Notes: a model not told the origin generated them from the letters alone. Shown: positions 1 through 9,254, counted from the stretch's first letter. The stretch is DNA of 48,788 nt from JASJCL01 sp050291585 (GCA_050291585.1 JBNKKA010000010.1:1-48788); one strand, 5' to 3'. Numbers and translations are program-made.

Positions 1-363
1 ATCGCCATGAGCTACGAGAAGTTCCTCCTGGACGAGGAACTGGCCGGTTTGCTCTGGAAGATGATCAAACCCATCGAGATCACTGCCGAGAGCATCGACG
101 TGGAGATGATAAAAACTGTTGGCATCGGCGGTCAATATCTGACCCAGCCCAAAACTTTCAAGCTCTGTCGCACAGAATTCTTCCTCAGTGATATGATGAA
201 CCGTCAGAACCACACCGGATGGGCGGCAACGGGTGGCAAGCGTATCGATCAGGTGGCCACAGACAGGCTCGCTCAACGATTGGCCACGTACGAAAAGCCC
301 GAGATCGACCCGGCCATTGAAGACGCCCTCTCGGCCTATGTGGCCCGCCAAAAGAAAGGCTGA
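1..363 (+). CDS. MttB-family (trimethylamine/betaine-type) methyltransferase, C-terminal fragment
   Basis: The reading frame is open from the first base, so this is the last ~120 residues of a gene that begins upstream of the window. The segment with YEKFLLDEE, VGIGGQYL and the closing W-rich stretch matches the C-terminus of the MttB superfamily. These are TIM-barrel enzymes that move a methyl group from trimethylamine, glycine betaine or a related quaternary amine onto a corrinoid protein. The next two genes are a corrinoid protein and a methyl-THF methyltransferase, the usual partners. The part that would show an in-frame amber (pyrrolysine) codon is outside the window, so the substrate class (pyrrolysine-type MttB or non-pyrrolysine MtgB-type) cannot be decided here. 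Confidence 0.85.
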   Translation: MAMSYEKFLLDEELAGLLWKMIKPIEITAESIDVEMIKTVGIGGQYLTQPKTFKLCRTEFFLSDMMNRQNHTGWAATGGKRIDQVATDRLAQRLATYEKPEIDPAIEDALSAYVARQKKG

Positions 364-597
364 AGCCCCCTCGGCAGCCACATTGACATAAAAAACTAGC
401 TTGGGCTTCGGATGCATTGAAAGACCCAAGAAGCTCATCTGAAAAGGCATTCCGCTTGACAGCGCAATGAAAATAACATATCCGCCCCCAATAATCACGC
501 ACGCTTATCAGGCCGGGGAGGGGTTGCTAAGCAGCGCCTGATCCGAATGTTCAGATCGTTGGTGGGCACTATTCAATTCCTAACAGGAGGACACCCT

Positions 598-1224
598 ATG
601 GCAATCGCAGACATTTTCAAAGCCGTCATGGCCTACGACGTAGCCCAAGCCAAATCCTTGACCCAGGCCGAAATCGATGCAGGCGGCGACATCGAGACCA
701 TCCTCAACGATGGACTGATCTCCGCCATGGATGATGTGGGTAAAAAGTTCAGCGAAGGCGACCTCTTCGTACCCGAGATGCTCATGGCCGCCAAGGCCAT
801 GAAGGCCGGCCTGGAAGCCTTAAAACCCCACCTGGCCAGTGACAGCGCGGCCAATAGGGGCACCGTCATCATCGGCACCGTCAAGGGTGATTTGCACGAT
901 ATCGGCAAGAACCTGGTGGCCATGATGATGGAAGGCGCCGGTTTCAACGTCGTCGACCTGGGCGTGGATGTGGATGCCAACAAGTTCGTGGCCGCCGCAA
1001 AGGAGAATAATGCCAAAGTGGTGGCCCTCTCGGCCCTGCTGACCACCACCATGCCAGCCATGGAAGCCACGGTCAACGCCATCAAGGAAGCCGGCCTGGC
1101 CACCAAAACCATCATTGGCGGCGCCCCCGTCACCAAGGCGTACGCCGACCAGATCGGCGCCGATGGCTACAGCGACGATGCTCCGGGTGCAGTGGAGCTG
1201 GCCCGTTCACTTCAGGCCGCTTAA
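598..1224 (+). CDS. Methyltransferase cognate corrinoid protein
   Basis: A 208-residue cobalamin-binding protein that shuttles the methyl group between an MttB-type enzyme and a methyl-THF-forming enzyme. The N-terminal ~85 residues are the helical B12-binding cap (LNDGLISAMDDVGKKF, then a Met-rich PEMLMAAKAMKAG helix). The Rossmann-like cobalamin domain follows, with the lower-ligand motif D98-L-H100-D-I-G103. The start is set by a strong AGGAGG a few bases upstream of this ATG; the frame extends 51 bases further upstream but that part has no ribosome site. About 230 bases separate it from the preceding methyltransferase gene, so it may also have its own promoter. Family membership is very clear; the exact substrate is not. 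Confidence 0.95.
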   Translation: MAIADIFKAVMAYDVAQAKSLTQAEIDAGGDIETILNDGLISAMDDVGKKFSEGDLFVPEMLMAAKAMKAGLEALKPHLASDSAANRGTVIIGTVKGDLHDIGKNLVAMMMEGAGFNVVDLGVDVDANKFVAAAKENNAKVVALSALLTTTMPAMEATVNAIKEAGLATKTIIGGAPVTKAYADQIGADGYSDDAPGAVELARSLQAA

Positions 1225-1266
1225 ATTAGCGCCCAGGAAAGCATATAAGGAAGGTAGGAAGACCTC

Positions 1267-2067
1267 ATGTATATTATCGGAGAACTGATCAACGCCAGCC
1301 GCAAGGCCGTCGGTGCCGCCATCGAGGCCCAGGACGCCGAGGCGATCCAGAAGATCGCCAAGGACCAGGCCGAGGCCGGGGCCAGCTATATCGACGTCAA
1401 CGCCGGCATCTTCGTGGGCAAGGAGCCCGAATACCTCAAATGGCTGGTGGAGACCGTCCAGGCAGTCACCGACGTGCCCTGCGCCATCGACAGCCCCGAT
1501 CCCAAGGCGATCCAGGCCGCCCTGGCCGTCCACGAGGGCGCCACCCCCATGATCAACAGCATTTCGCTGGAAGGGGACCGCTACGACAACCTCATGCCCA
1601 TCGTGGCCAACACCGACCTCAAGGTGATCGCCCTGTGCATGAGCGACGAGGGCATGCCCGAGACCGTGGGCGACCGCATGAAGATCGCTGAAAAACTCGT
1701 CGGTGGCCTCATCGACAACGGCGTCAAAGTTGAGAACATCTTCGTGGACCCCCTGGTTCAGCCCCTCTCAGTGAACAAGGAGTTCGGCGTACAATTCATC
1801 GAGTCCATCGACGCCATCCACAAGAACTGGCCCGGTATCCACAGCGCCTGCGGCCTGTCCAACATCAGCTACGGCCTGCCCGGGCGCAAGTACATCAACC
1901 GGGCCTTTATGACCATGGCCATCTCCAAGGGCCTCGACGGCGCCATCGTCAACCCCCTGGACAAAGGCATGATCAAAGCCATCACCATCGCCGAAGCCCT
2001 GGCCGGCCGCGACGACTATTGCATGAACTACCTCAAGGCTTACCGGGCAGGGCTGCTCGAGGAGTAG
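1267..2067 (+). CDS. Methyltetrahydrofolate:corrinoid methyltransferase (MtgA-like)
   Basis: A 266-residue pterin-binding TIM-barrel protein related to MtgA, AcsE and the folate domain of MetH. It would take the methyl group from the methyl-corrinoid protein and form methyl-THF, feeding the methyl branch of the Wood-Ljungdahl route, or run in reverse. Visible family features are the opening IIGELINASRK, the AGASYIDVNAG strand, PCAIDSPDPKAIQAAL, and SACGLSNISYGLPGR near the active-site end. It sits 42 bases behind the corrinoid gene and is preceded by AAGGAAGG. A Rho-independent terminator follows closely, so this is the last gene of the unit. MtgA-like rather than AcsE is inferred from the neighbouring MttB-family gene. 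Confidence 0.92.
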   Translation: MYIIGELINASRKAVGAAIEAQDAEAIQKIAKDQAEAGASYIDVNAGIFVGKEPEYLKWLVETVQAVTDVPCAIDSPDPKAIQAALAVHEGATPMINSISLEGDRYDNLMPIVANTDLKVIALCMSDEGMPETVGDRMKIAEKLVGGLIDNGVKVENIFVDPLVQPLSVNKEFGVQFIESIDAIHKNWPGIHSACGLSNISYGLPGRKYINRAFMTMAISKGLDGAIVNPLDKGMIKAITIAEALAGRDDYCMNYLKAYRAGLLEE

Positions 2068-2105
2068 ACCCGAGGTAGACCCGAGTTAACATGCGACACC
2101 CTCGA

Positions 2106-2133
2106 GGCCGCTGGCGATCACCAGCGGCCTTTT
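2106..2133 (+). terminator. Rho-independent terminator after the corrinoid methyltransferase unit
   Basis: A perfect 9-bp GC-rich stem (GGCCGCTGG / CCAGCGGCC) with a 6-base loop is followed directly by TTTT. It lies about 40 bases after the methyltransferase stop codon. Confidence 0.85.
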
Positions 2134-2293
2134 GCGTTTGGCCCCGCCACCCTACAGCGAACACAAGTTCACCCCCAACACTCATAAAGAAATCGCCCCA
2201 ATTGCCGAAGATCAATTAAATGGGCGCCATCCCTATTCCACTTGAGCAGATCATTTTTTAACGCCCAATACCAACTTAGGATGAAACCGAACC

Positions 2294-2848
2294 TTGAGCA
2301 CCGCAAGGCCCAGACATTGCGACCAATTGCCAATAAACGAATCCCTCCCGCTTTCCAGGCGGGCGGCTGCTGGTAGAGTTCGGTTCCCCTCTGGTTCACA
2401 TCCCCAGGGCGGATTCACCCTCATGGAGATCATGATCAGCCTGGCCATCGCGGCCACCCTGGCCGCCATCGCCATTCCTAATTATATCAACTACCTGGAG
2501 AGGGCACGTGTGGCCAGGGCGATCTCCGAAGTGAAGAATATCGAAAAGGTGGTATACAACTATTTTGGCGATCATGACGAGTTCCCCGATAGTCTCAACC
2601 AAGTGGGCTTCGGCGGGTATAAAGATCCCTGGGGCCACGGCTATCGGTATTTACGCATCGACGGCGGCGGCCCGGGCAACGGTGGCAAACGCAAGGACCA
2701 CAGCCTGGTTCCGGTCAACTCCGATTTTGACCTGTACAGCATGGGTCGCGACGGAGCGAGCAGTGCCGCCTTCACCGCCAAGGCCAGCAAGGATGACATC
2801 GTCAGGGCCAACAACGGCGGCTATGTGGGTCTGGTATCAAATTATTAA
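2294..2848 (+). CDS. Type IV pilin / pseudopilin-like protein (GspG-like), start uncertain
   Basis: The protein carries a prepilin peptidase site, G^FTLMEIMISL, with Glu at +5 and a ~22-residue hydrophobic helix ending AAIAIPNYINYLERARVARA. The globular part has KDPWGHGYRYL, which resembles the C-terminal fold of type II secretion major pseudopilins (GspG). It is probably processed and assembled in a pilus or pseudopilus at the inner membrane. No other secretion or pilus gene is nearby, so it is an orphan. No ATG or GTG precedes the cleavage site in frame: the only candidates are TTG codons, and the first ATG (2423) lies inside the signal helix. The leader would be ~39 residues, longer than usual. 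The listed start is the most upstream TTG. Confidence 0.72.
   Translation: MSTARPRHCDQLPINESLPLSRRAAAGRVRFPSGSHPQGGFTLMEIMISLAIAATLAAIAIPNYINYLERARVARAISEVKNIEKVVYNYFGDHDEFPDSLNQVGFGGYKDPWGHGYRYLRIDGGGPGNGGKRKDHSLVPVNSDFDLYSMGRDGASSAAFTAKASKDDIVRANNGGYVGLVSNY
2347..2363. other. tRNA-Ser(GGA)-like anticodon hairpin in the pilin leader
   Basis: Perfect 5-bp arms CCCGC / GCGGG flank a 7-base loop. On the minus strand the loop reads CTGGAAA, which is exactly the tRNA-Ser (GGA) anticodon loop. The remaining tRNA arms are not found around it, so this is not a functional tRNA. It could be a remnant, an integration scar, or part of a dispersed intergenic repeat that spans roughly 2275-2400. Confidence 0.35.
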
Positions 2849-2886
2849 GGCCACAGGGAACCAAAGAACTCTGTGTGAAATTAACC

Positions 2887-5583
2887 ATGAGCTCCCAACA
2901 GTCTTTCCATAAAAGCCGCTTTTCACGCCGCCTGACACTGATGTTCATCGGCTGCGCCCTGGTCCCCATCATCACCCTGGCGGTGATCGCCTACACCAGT
3001 GTCAGCCGTGAACTAATGGCCCAAGGTCGCAGCAATATCGGCCGTGCCGCCAAAGCCCACGCCATCGGTATCTACGATCGACTCCTCGCACTGCAAAATC
3101 AGATGCAATTGATCCGCCTGTCTCTGGCCCATCAAAGGGGCCAGAACCTGACCGCAGCGCTGGGGCCCATGCGAGAGACCCTCAAGGAACAATTTACGGC
3201 CATCGATTACTGCTACGGGGGCTGCATCTTTTCCCTCCTGGACGAAACCCCCGCAGTCACTTCGGGCCCTACCCCGCACCAACCCCACAACGCAACACCC
3301 AAAGCCTCCATTCAGATTCGCAAACAAGTCGCCCTGGCGCCCCCTGAAATCATCATGCATTTGCCCATGGGGAATATCGACGGAACGACGGCCTACTTAG
3401 AGGCCGTGGTACAGCCAGCCTTTCTCTGGGGGCTGGGTCACGCCAACACCCTGCCGGCCCAGACCGACCTGGTGGTGATCGATGACCAGCAAGAGACCCT
3501 GATCAACACCTCCGAACTGGATATCCTGGCCTTCAAGACCAAGCTCAAGGCGGTTGCCCACAACCGTAACAAGGGATTTCGCTATAGAGAGGGCCAAATC
3601 GACCATCATGTCAGCTGCTGGCCCCTTTTTTTGACGCCCAAATTCGGCATCGGCACCTGGCGCGTGAGCTACATCAAGGATGAAGCCGTAGTGCTGGCAC
3701 CCATCCATGCCTTCAAACGTTCCTTTCTGCTGATCCTGCTGCTCACCTTTTGGATCGTCCTGTTGCTGAGTCTGCGGTATATCCGCAAAGCGGTGGGCCC
3801 CCTGAAACAACTGCACGCCGGAACCCAGGCGTTGGTCCAGGGAAATTACAGCCACCACATAAAGGTGAACAGCAGGGACGAATTCGCCCAAGTCAGCGCC
3901 GCCTTCAACCAGATGACCGACCGTATCGGCCGCCAGGTGGGCGGATTGAGGACCATTGCCGAGATCGGCCGTGAAACCGCGGCGGTGTTCGAGATCCCGG
4001 CCTTGCTCAAGATCGAGATGGACCTCATGGCCCACCACCTGGATTTCCACAAGGGCCTCGTCCTTCTCGAAGTCCCCGGCAAGCAACACCTGTATTGTGC
4101 CGGCCATTACGGATTCGAGGATCAGGATAAAGAGGTCCTAGACCGTTTGCAGCTTGATCTGGCCCCCCACGATTTGGCGAACCATCCCGACCTCGGTCCC
4201 TTGTTCAGCAAGGACCCCGCCAGCGCCCATCCCGGTGCTGGTCAGACATTCCGCTGGGATCCAGTTGACGATCTGCTCGACGCCCGGGGAGTGATCTGGA
4301 CGCCCATCATCTATGAAAAATCGGCCCTCGGCCTGCTTGGGGTAACCCACCCCGAGGGCAAGCGAGACCCAGGTGAGCTAGACATAGACCTTCTGAGGGG
4401 CATCGCCACCCAGACCGCCGTCGCCCTGCAGAATATCACGGCCGCCAAACAACTGCAGCAGGCCCAGAAGATGGAAGCCATCGGCACTCTGGCCGGGGGA
4501 ATCGCCCACGATTTCAATAACATCCTCAGCGGCATCATGGGCTTTGCCCAGCTAGGCAGCCTAACGACCAAGGATGAAACCGCCAACGAGAAGTTCACTA
4601 AAATCATGACGGCTTCCGAACGGGCCAGGGATCTGGTTCAACAGATTCTGACCTTCAGCCGCCAGGGCGAGCAATCTCGCCAGGCCATTCGCATCGACCT
4701 GGTTCTCAAGGAGGCTCTCAAGCTCCTGCGGGCCTCTATTCCGGCCCACATCGAGATGAAGCGCTACATCCCCGTCATCGAGACCTGTGTCCTGGCCGAC
4801 GCCACCCAGATGCATCAGATAGTCATGAACCTGTGCACCAACGCCTACCATGCCATGGAGGAGAAGGGGGGGTTGCTGACGGTCAAATTGGGACGTCACA
4901 CCCCAGAAGCGGGTCAGCCAGACACGCCCTCTGACCTGTGGGGGGTGCCCTGCCTGGAGATGACCATCGGCGACACGGGCAGCGGCATGGACGAGGACAC
5001 CCTGGCGCGCATCTTCGACCCCTACTTCACCACCAAACCCCAGGGCAAGGGTACCGGCCTCGGCCTGGCCGTGGTCCACGGTATCGTGGAGACTCATGGC
5101 GGCAGCATTCAGGTGGCATCCACCCCCAACCAGGGCACCACCTTCCGACTTCTCTTTCCCGAGATAACCGCTGAGGCCAAGGCGGTGGGCGAGACAACCA
5201 CGCTCCGAACGAGCGGGGGAGAACGGGTACTGCTGGTGGATGACGAGGCCCTCATTATCGACATGGGATCGGAGATGCTCGCCGCCCTCGGCTACCGGGT
5301 AACCGCCTCCCAGGACCCCCAGGAGGCCCTCGAAAATCTCCGCCAGGATCCCCTTGGCGTCGATCTGGTGATCACCGATCTCGCCATGCCCAACCTCAAG
5401 GGAGATGATCTAGCCAGAGCGCTGCACGACATCCGCGGTGATCTACCCGTAATCCTCTGTACCGGTTTCAGCGATCCTAAGATAAGCTGTCCCGAGGCCG
5501 ACACCCTCTTCAGCGCCTATCTGCCCAAACCTTTCCGTGCCGAAGATCTCCAGATGGCCATCCAAACCGCACTGGCCCGCTGA
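2887..5583 (+). CDS. Membrane hybrid histidine kinase (sensor-HAMP-GAF-HisKA-HATPase-REC)
   Basis: An ~898-residue sensor kinase. A transmembrane helix (about 17-40), a ~235-residue extracytoplasmic sensing region, and a second helix (about 279-299) lead into a HAMP segment (KAVGPLKQL). A GAF-like domain (about 360-520) follows. The H-box GGIAHDFNNILS has its phospho-acceptor at His541. The N-box (NLCTNAYHAM) and G-boxes (GDTGSGMDED, KGTGLGLAVV) form the ATPase. A receiver domain follows, with acidic pocket DDE near 784, phospho-Asp831 and Lys881. A GTG 12 bases earlier is an alternative start; neither start has a strong ribosome site. It lies just behind the pilin gene and before the DUF1638 fusion. 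No separate response regulator is adjacent, so output is probably by phosphorelay. The signal is unknown. Confidence 0.93.
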   Translation: MSSQQSFHKSRFSRRLTLMFIGCALVPIITLAVIAYTSVSRELMAQGRSNIGRAAKAHAIGIYDRLLALQNQMQLIRLSLAHQRGQNLTAALGPMRETLKEQFTAIDYCYGGCIFSLLDETPAVTSGPTPHQPHNATPKASIQIRKQVALAPPEIIMHLPMGNIDGTTAYLEAVVQPAFLWGLGHANTLPAQTDLVVIDDQQETLINTSELDILAFKTKLKAVAHNRNKGFRYREGQIDHHVSCWPLFLTPKFGIGTWRVSYIKDEAVVLAPIHAFKRSFLLILLLTFWIVLLLSLRYIRKAVGPLKQLHAGTQALVQGNYSHHIKVNSRDEFAQVSAAFNQMTDRIGRQVGGLRTIAEIGRETAAVFEIPALLKIEMDLMAHHLDFHKGLVLLEVPGKQHLYCAGHYGFEDQDKEVLDRLQLDLAPHDLANHPDLGPLFSKDPASAHPGAGQTFRWDPVDDLLDARGVIWTPIIYEKSALGLLGVTHPEGKRDPGELDIDLLRGIATQTAVALQNITAAKQLQQAQKMEAIGTLAGGIAHDFNNILSGIMGFAQLGSLTTKDETANEKFTKIMTASERARDLVQQILTFSRQGEQSRQAIRIDLVLKEALKLLRASIPAHIEMKRYIPVIETCVLADATQMHQIVMNLCTNAYHAMEEKGGLLTVKLGRHTPEAGQPDTPSDLWGVPCLEMTIGDTGSGMDEDTLARIFDPYFTTKPQGKGTGLGLAVVHGIVETHGGSIQVASTPNQGTTFRLLFPEITAEAKAVGETTTLRTSGGERVLLVDDEALIIDMGSEMLAALGYRVTASQDPQEALENLRQDPLGVDLVITDLAMPNLKGDDLARALHDIRGDLPVILCTGFSDPKISCPEADTLFSAYLPKPFRAEDLQMAIQTALAR

Positions 5584-5772
5584 TGGCAACGGTGAGGCCG
5601 CCAAAACCATTTTAGCCGAGAATGCACCCCGCCAGCCGTAATGCCGATTGTGGCCCGCCTTCATTTCTGCTAACTAAGTCGAACACTCAATTTAGATGTA
5701 AGCAAAGGGCTTGATGCTCGCTAGCAGAGGCTTGCAGAGTCCCGAGTCTAAACTCCCAACAGAGATGGTGCC

Positions 5773-8631
5773 ATGTCCGCTCCCAGCCCCACCTTCGTCA
5801 TCGCCTGCGGCGTTTTCAGCGTCGACCTGAAACCTCTTTTAGCCGAGCTAGCCCCCGACAGCGGTACCCGTTTTCTGCCCGGCGGCCTGCATGAGAATCC
5901 AGTCACTTTGCGCGAGCAGGTTCAGCAGGCAATTAACGAAGCCTCGGCCGATGGCCGCTGGGCCCGCATCGCCATCGCCTATGGCCTCTGCGGTCGGGGG
6001 ACGGCGGGCCTGCAGGCCCGCGAGATTCCGCTGGTCATCCCGAGGGTGCCCGACTGCATCGCCCTGTTTCTGGGCAGCCGCAAGCGCTACCACCAAGAGT
6101 TCAAATCCTGCCCGGGGACCTACTACCTCAGCGCCGGCTGGCACAACGAGAAGAGCGAGCCCCTGCGCCAGCGCCGCGCCAGTATCAACATCGGCGAACA
6201 GGCCCACACCTATGTCGATCTTGAGGAACGCTACGGCGAGGCCGCCGCAAAAATGACCTTCGCTTTTTTCAACAGCTGGCAGGGCAACTACAAACGGGCC
6301 GCCTTCATCGACACCGGCCAGGGGGATGCGCATAGCGTGGCCGCCTATGCCCGGGCCATGGCAGAGGAGTATGGCTGGGCCTACGAAAAAATTCCCGGCG
6401 ACATGGATCTCCTGCGCCGCCTGCTCACGACCGAGACCACCGACACTGACATCCTGGTGGTCCCTCCCGGGCAGATCACCCACTACGATCCCATGACGGG
6501 GGGCCTCAACGCTCACCCCCCGGCCCAGACCATCGACGCCGGCGAAGCGCCGCCCCCGGCGGAAACAGCCGATGCTGAAATCACCTCAGTAGCCCCCCAC
6601 ATCCGCATGGGCCTGGGCATCGACGCCGGCGGCACCTATACCGATGCGGTCATCTATGATTTTTCCGATCGCTGCGTACGCGCCAAAAACAAGGCCCTCA
6701 CCACTAAATGGAACTTCATGCGCGGCATCAACGAGGCCCTAAATGACTTGCCCACCGAGTTGCTCACAAAGGTGGAGCTGGTTTCGGTCTCCACCACCCT
6801 GGCCACCAACGCTGTTGTGGAGGGGGAGGGCCAGACGGTGGGCCTGTTGGTGATGCCGCCCTACGGTCTCTCCATCGATGGCGAAATAAAGCACCGCCCC
6901 ATGGCCGTCATCGACGGCCAGATCGACATAGGCGGGGAGGTGCGCAGTCCCATCGACCCGGATCAGATCCGCCAGGTGGCCGCACAGATGGTGGCCGCTC
7001 ACGGGGTCACCGCTTTTGCCGTCTCCGGATACGCCGGCAGTGTCAACCCCGAGCATGAGATGGCGGTCAAGGCCATTATTGAGGACGAGACCAGCTGTTT
7101 CGTCACCTGCGGCCATGAGCTGTCACGCCTCTTGAATTTCAAGACCCGCGCCCAAACGGCGGTGCTCAACGCGCGCATCGTCCCCCGTCTGGTTAACCTT
7201 CTGGAAAATCTGAAAACAGCCCTGGAGGAGCGCGACATCTCAGCTCCCATCATGGTGGTCAAGGGGGACGGTTCCCTGATGAGTTGCGCGTTGGCCATGC
7301 AGCGGCCTGTGGAGACCATCCTTTCGGGACCGGCGGCCAGCTTGGCCGGGGCCCGCTTTCTAACGGAGGTCAAAGACGCCCTGGTGGTGGACATGGGGGG
7401 TACGACCACCGACACCGCCGCCCTGATAGGCGGCCAGGTGGCCGTCAGCGAACAGGGTGCCACTGTCGGTGGCATCCACACCCATGTGCGGGCCTTGGAT
7501 ATCCGCACCGCCGGCCTTGGGGGCGACAGCCTCATCGGCTTCGAGAAGAATATCTTCACCATCGGCCCCCGACGGGTGGCACCCCTCTGCTGGCTGGGAA
7601 CCCAGACGCCCGGCCCTCAGGCAGCCCTGGCCTATCTCAAGGCGCGCAGCGGGGCCTATCGGGGATCGGCCCATGCCTTGCAGATACTAGTGGCAACGGG
7701 TCGCGGGCGCACCCAGGTTATCCCCCTCAGCGCGGAGGAGAAAGCTGTCCTGGCCCTCCTCAATGAACGACCCCATGCCCTGGACGAGCTGGCCCGGCGC
7801 TCCGGCACCCTGCATGCCAGCCTGTTGCCCCTCCAACGCCTGGAGGAGCGCTTTCTGATTCAACGCTGCGGCCTGACCCCCACAGACCTGCTCCACATAC
7901 GGGGTGATTTCGAGCGTTGGAACACGGAGAGCGGGGAAGAACTGCTGGATATCATGGCGGCGGTGAGTGGTTTCGAACCGCAGGCGCTGGTGGACCGCAT
8001 CCTGGACCAGGTGACCGAAAACCTCGCCCGGGAGCTCATCAAGAAACAATTGTCTGGCACGGTGGCCGCCGACGACCTCAGCGACTGCGCCACTTGCAAG
8101 GCCCTCCTTAAGCAGATGCTGGCACCGAACAACGGGGGTCCCTTTACCATCCGCTTCCAGATACACCAGCCAGTGGTGGGCATCGGCGCCCCCACAGGCC
8201 ACTTTCTGCCCCGGGCAGCGGCCCTCCTGGGAACCGAGGCCATCATGCCCGATCATTGGGAAGTGGCCAATGCCGTTGGGGCCATCACCAGCCCGGTGAT
8301 CGTCACCATCGAGGTCCAGATCAAGCCCGATTCCCGGGGGGGCTTTGCCATCCAGGGTCTGGCCGGCGATCATCGTTATCCCTCGGTGGAGGAGGCCCAG
8401 GCCCACGCCCAGAGGGTCCTCGGCATCCAGGCAAGAGCGCTCGCCCGGCAGGCCGGTACCGATGCGAGCGCGGTGCGCCTGGTCAGCGACGACAAGGTGG
8501 CCCGCACAGCCACGGGCTTCGATCTTTTTATCTCACGCAAAGTGGCCGCCCACATCGTGGGGGTCCCCCTGCCGGGCCTGCTCAAGAAAGAAGCCAGCAG
8601 CGCCCCAGGGTCGATCGGAGCAGTCAATTGA
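5773..8631 (+). CDS. DUF1638-hydantoinase/oxoprolinase (HyuA-like) fusion protein
   Basis: A 952-residue two-part protein. Residues ~8-235 match DUF1638, a family of unknown function often found near corrinoid methyltransferases (IACGVF, IAIAYGLCGRG, IPRVPDCIALFLGS, SCPGTYYLSAGW). A Pro/Ala-rich linker follows. From ~277 it is a hydantoinase/oxoprolinase A-type ASKHA ATPase: phosphate loop GIDAGGTYTDA (282-292), STTLATNAVVEG, GDGSLM, SGPAAS, and the second phosphate loop VVDMGGTTTDTA (about 537-548). An inserted winged-helix-like stretch (about 650-710) follows RRVAPLCWLG. The reaction is unknown. Hydantoinase or oxoproline cleavage is possible, but the usual HyuB partner is absent. The setting suggests ATP-dependent support of the corrinoid system, by analogy with the ASKHA domain of RamA-type activators; that is inference. 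Confidence 0.85.
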   Translation: MSAPSPTFVIACGVFSVDLKPLLAELAPDSGTRFLPGGLHENPVTLREQVQQAINEASADGRWARIAIAYGLCGRGTAGLQAREIPLVIPRVPDCIALFLGSRKRYHQEFKSCPGTYYLSAGWHNEKSEPLRQRRASINIGEQAHTYVDLEERYGEAAAKMTFAFFNSWQGNYKRAAFIDTGQGDAHSVAAYARAMAEEYGWAYEKIPGDMDLLRRLLTTETTDTDILVVPPGQITHYDPMTGGLNAHPPAQTIDAGEAPPPAETADAEITSVAPHIRMGLGIDAGGTYTDAVIYDFSDRCVRAKNKALTTKWNFMRGINEALNDLPTELLTKVELVSVSTTLATNAVVEGEGQTVGLLVMPPYGLSIDGEIKHRPMAVIDGQIDIGGEVRSPIDPDQIRQVAAQMVAAHGVTAFAVSGYAGSVNPEHEMAVKAIIEDETSCFVTCGHELSRLLNFKTRAQTAVLNARIVPRLVNLLENLKTALEERDISAPIMVVKGDGSLMSCALAMQRPVETILSGPAASLAGARFLTEVKDALVVDMGGTTTDTAALIGGQVAVSEQGATVGGIHTHVRALDIRTAGLGGDSLIGFEKNIFTIGPRRVAPLCWLGTQTPGPQAALAYLKARSGAYRGSAHALQILVATGRGRTQVIPLSAEEKAVLALLNERPHALDELARRSGTLHASLLPLQRLEERFLIQRCGLTPTDLLHIRGDFERWNTESGEELLDIMAAVSGFEPQALVDRILDQVTENLARELIKKQLSGTVAADDLSDCATCKALLKQMLAPNNGGPFTIRFQIHQPVVGIGAPTGHFLPRAAALLGTEAIMPDHWEVANAVGAITSPVIVTIEVQIKPDSRGGFAIQGLAGDHRYPSVEEAQAHAQRVLGIQARALARQAGTDASAVRLVSDDKVARTATGFDLFISRKVAAHIVGVPLPGLLKKEASSAPGSIGAVN

Positions 8632-8734
8632 CGACCCTTCCGTACTTCGGCTTGATCTTTGCGCAGGTTTGGGCTTAAGCTGATGACATCAGGTTCACAG
8701 CAACCCATAGCGACTTTGTCGGAAAGGTCGCCCG

Positions 8735-9115
8735 ATGACGCTTTACGCCGCCTTTTTTGGTTTTTTCATGGCCGCTGTCCTCAACCTTCCGGACAAGCCC
8801 CTGCCCCACAAATTGATCCTGATTCTAGTTTTTCTGGGAATCGTGGTGGTGGAACGGGTGGCCGACGGCCGCCAGAAACAACTCCAGAAGATCTACCCCT
8901 ACTTCAAGGCCATCATCTGTTTCCTGGCCTTCGCAGCCCTCAGCATCGTCTACACCGACCACCTCCTGGACCAGCCCCTGCGCGCCTTCGGCATCCTCAT
9001 CGGCGGTGTGCTCTTCGCCATGGTGGTCTACATGCAGGTGCGCTTCCAGAAAGCCGGCCGCAAGCACAGCCAGGCTTACTCTTTCGGACGCCCGCCGCGG
9101 GAAGACGACCGTTAG
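8735..9115 (+). CDS. Small polytopic membrane protein of unknown function
   Basis: A 126-residue protein with about four hydrophobic segments (roughly 3-17, 27-43, 57-75 and 83-101) and a basic, hydrophilic tail ending PPREDDR. I do not recognise the family. The start is supported by GGAAAGG seven bases upstream. It follows the DUF1638-HyuA gene by ~100 bases on the same strand and may be co-transcribed with it. It faces the end of the convergent osmolyte operon. Confidence 0.65.
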   Translation: MTLYAAFFGFFMAAVLNLPDKPLPHKLILILVFLGIVVVERVADGRQKQLQKIYPYFKAIICFLAFAALSIVYTDHLLDQPLRAFGILIGGVLFAMVVYMQVRFQKAGRKHSQAYSFGRPPREDDR

Positions 9116-9254
9116 CGAGCCCGCCATCAACGGCTTGGGTCGTTGACGCACACATCCACGGCAAACACCAACACATTTAAATCTATCGCTGCGGTAAAAT
9201 GACCCTTTCGGTTGGGCGCGAAGAAAGGTGCTCAGAGGCAACCGCGCGGGTAAA

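Noticed and set aside
456..482. TTGACA in the gap before the corrinoid protein gene as a promoter
   Set aside because: No acceptable -10 at 16-18 bases; too weak to list as a feature.
2310..2410. A possible tRNA-Ser gene on the minus strand
   Set aside because: Only the anticodon arm matches; acceptor, D and T arms do not fold at the right distances.
2169..2475. Minus-strand frames over the pilin leader region
   Set aside because: They overlap the tRNA-like hairpin and possible repeat; no ribosome site and no protein family. Their existence is better explained by the structured DNA itself.
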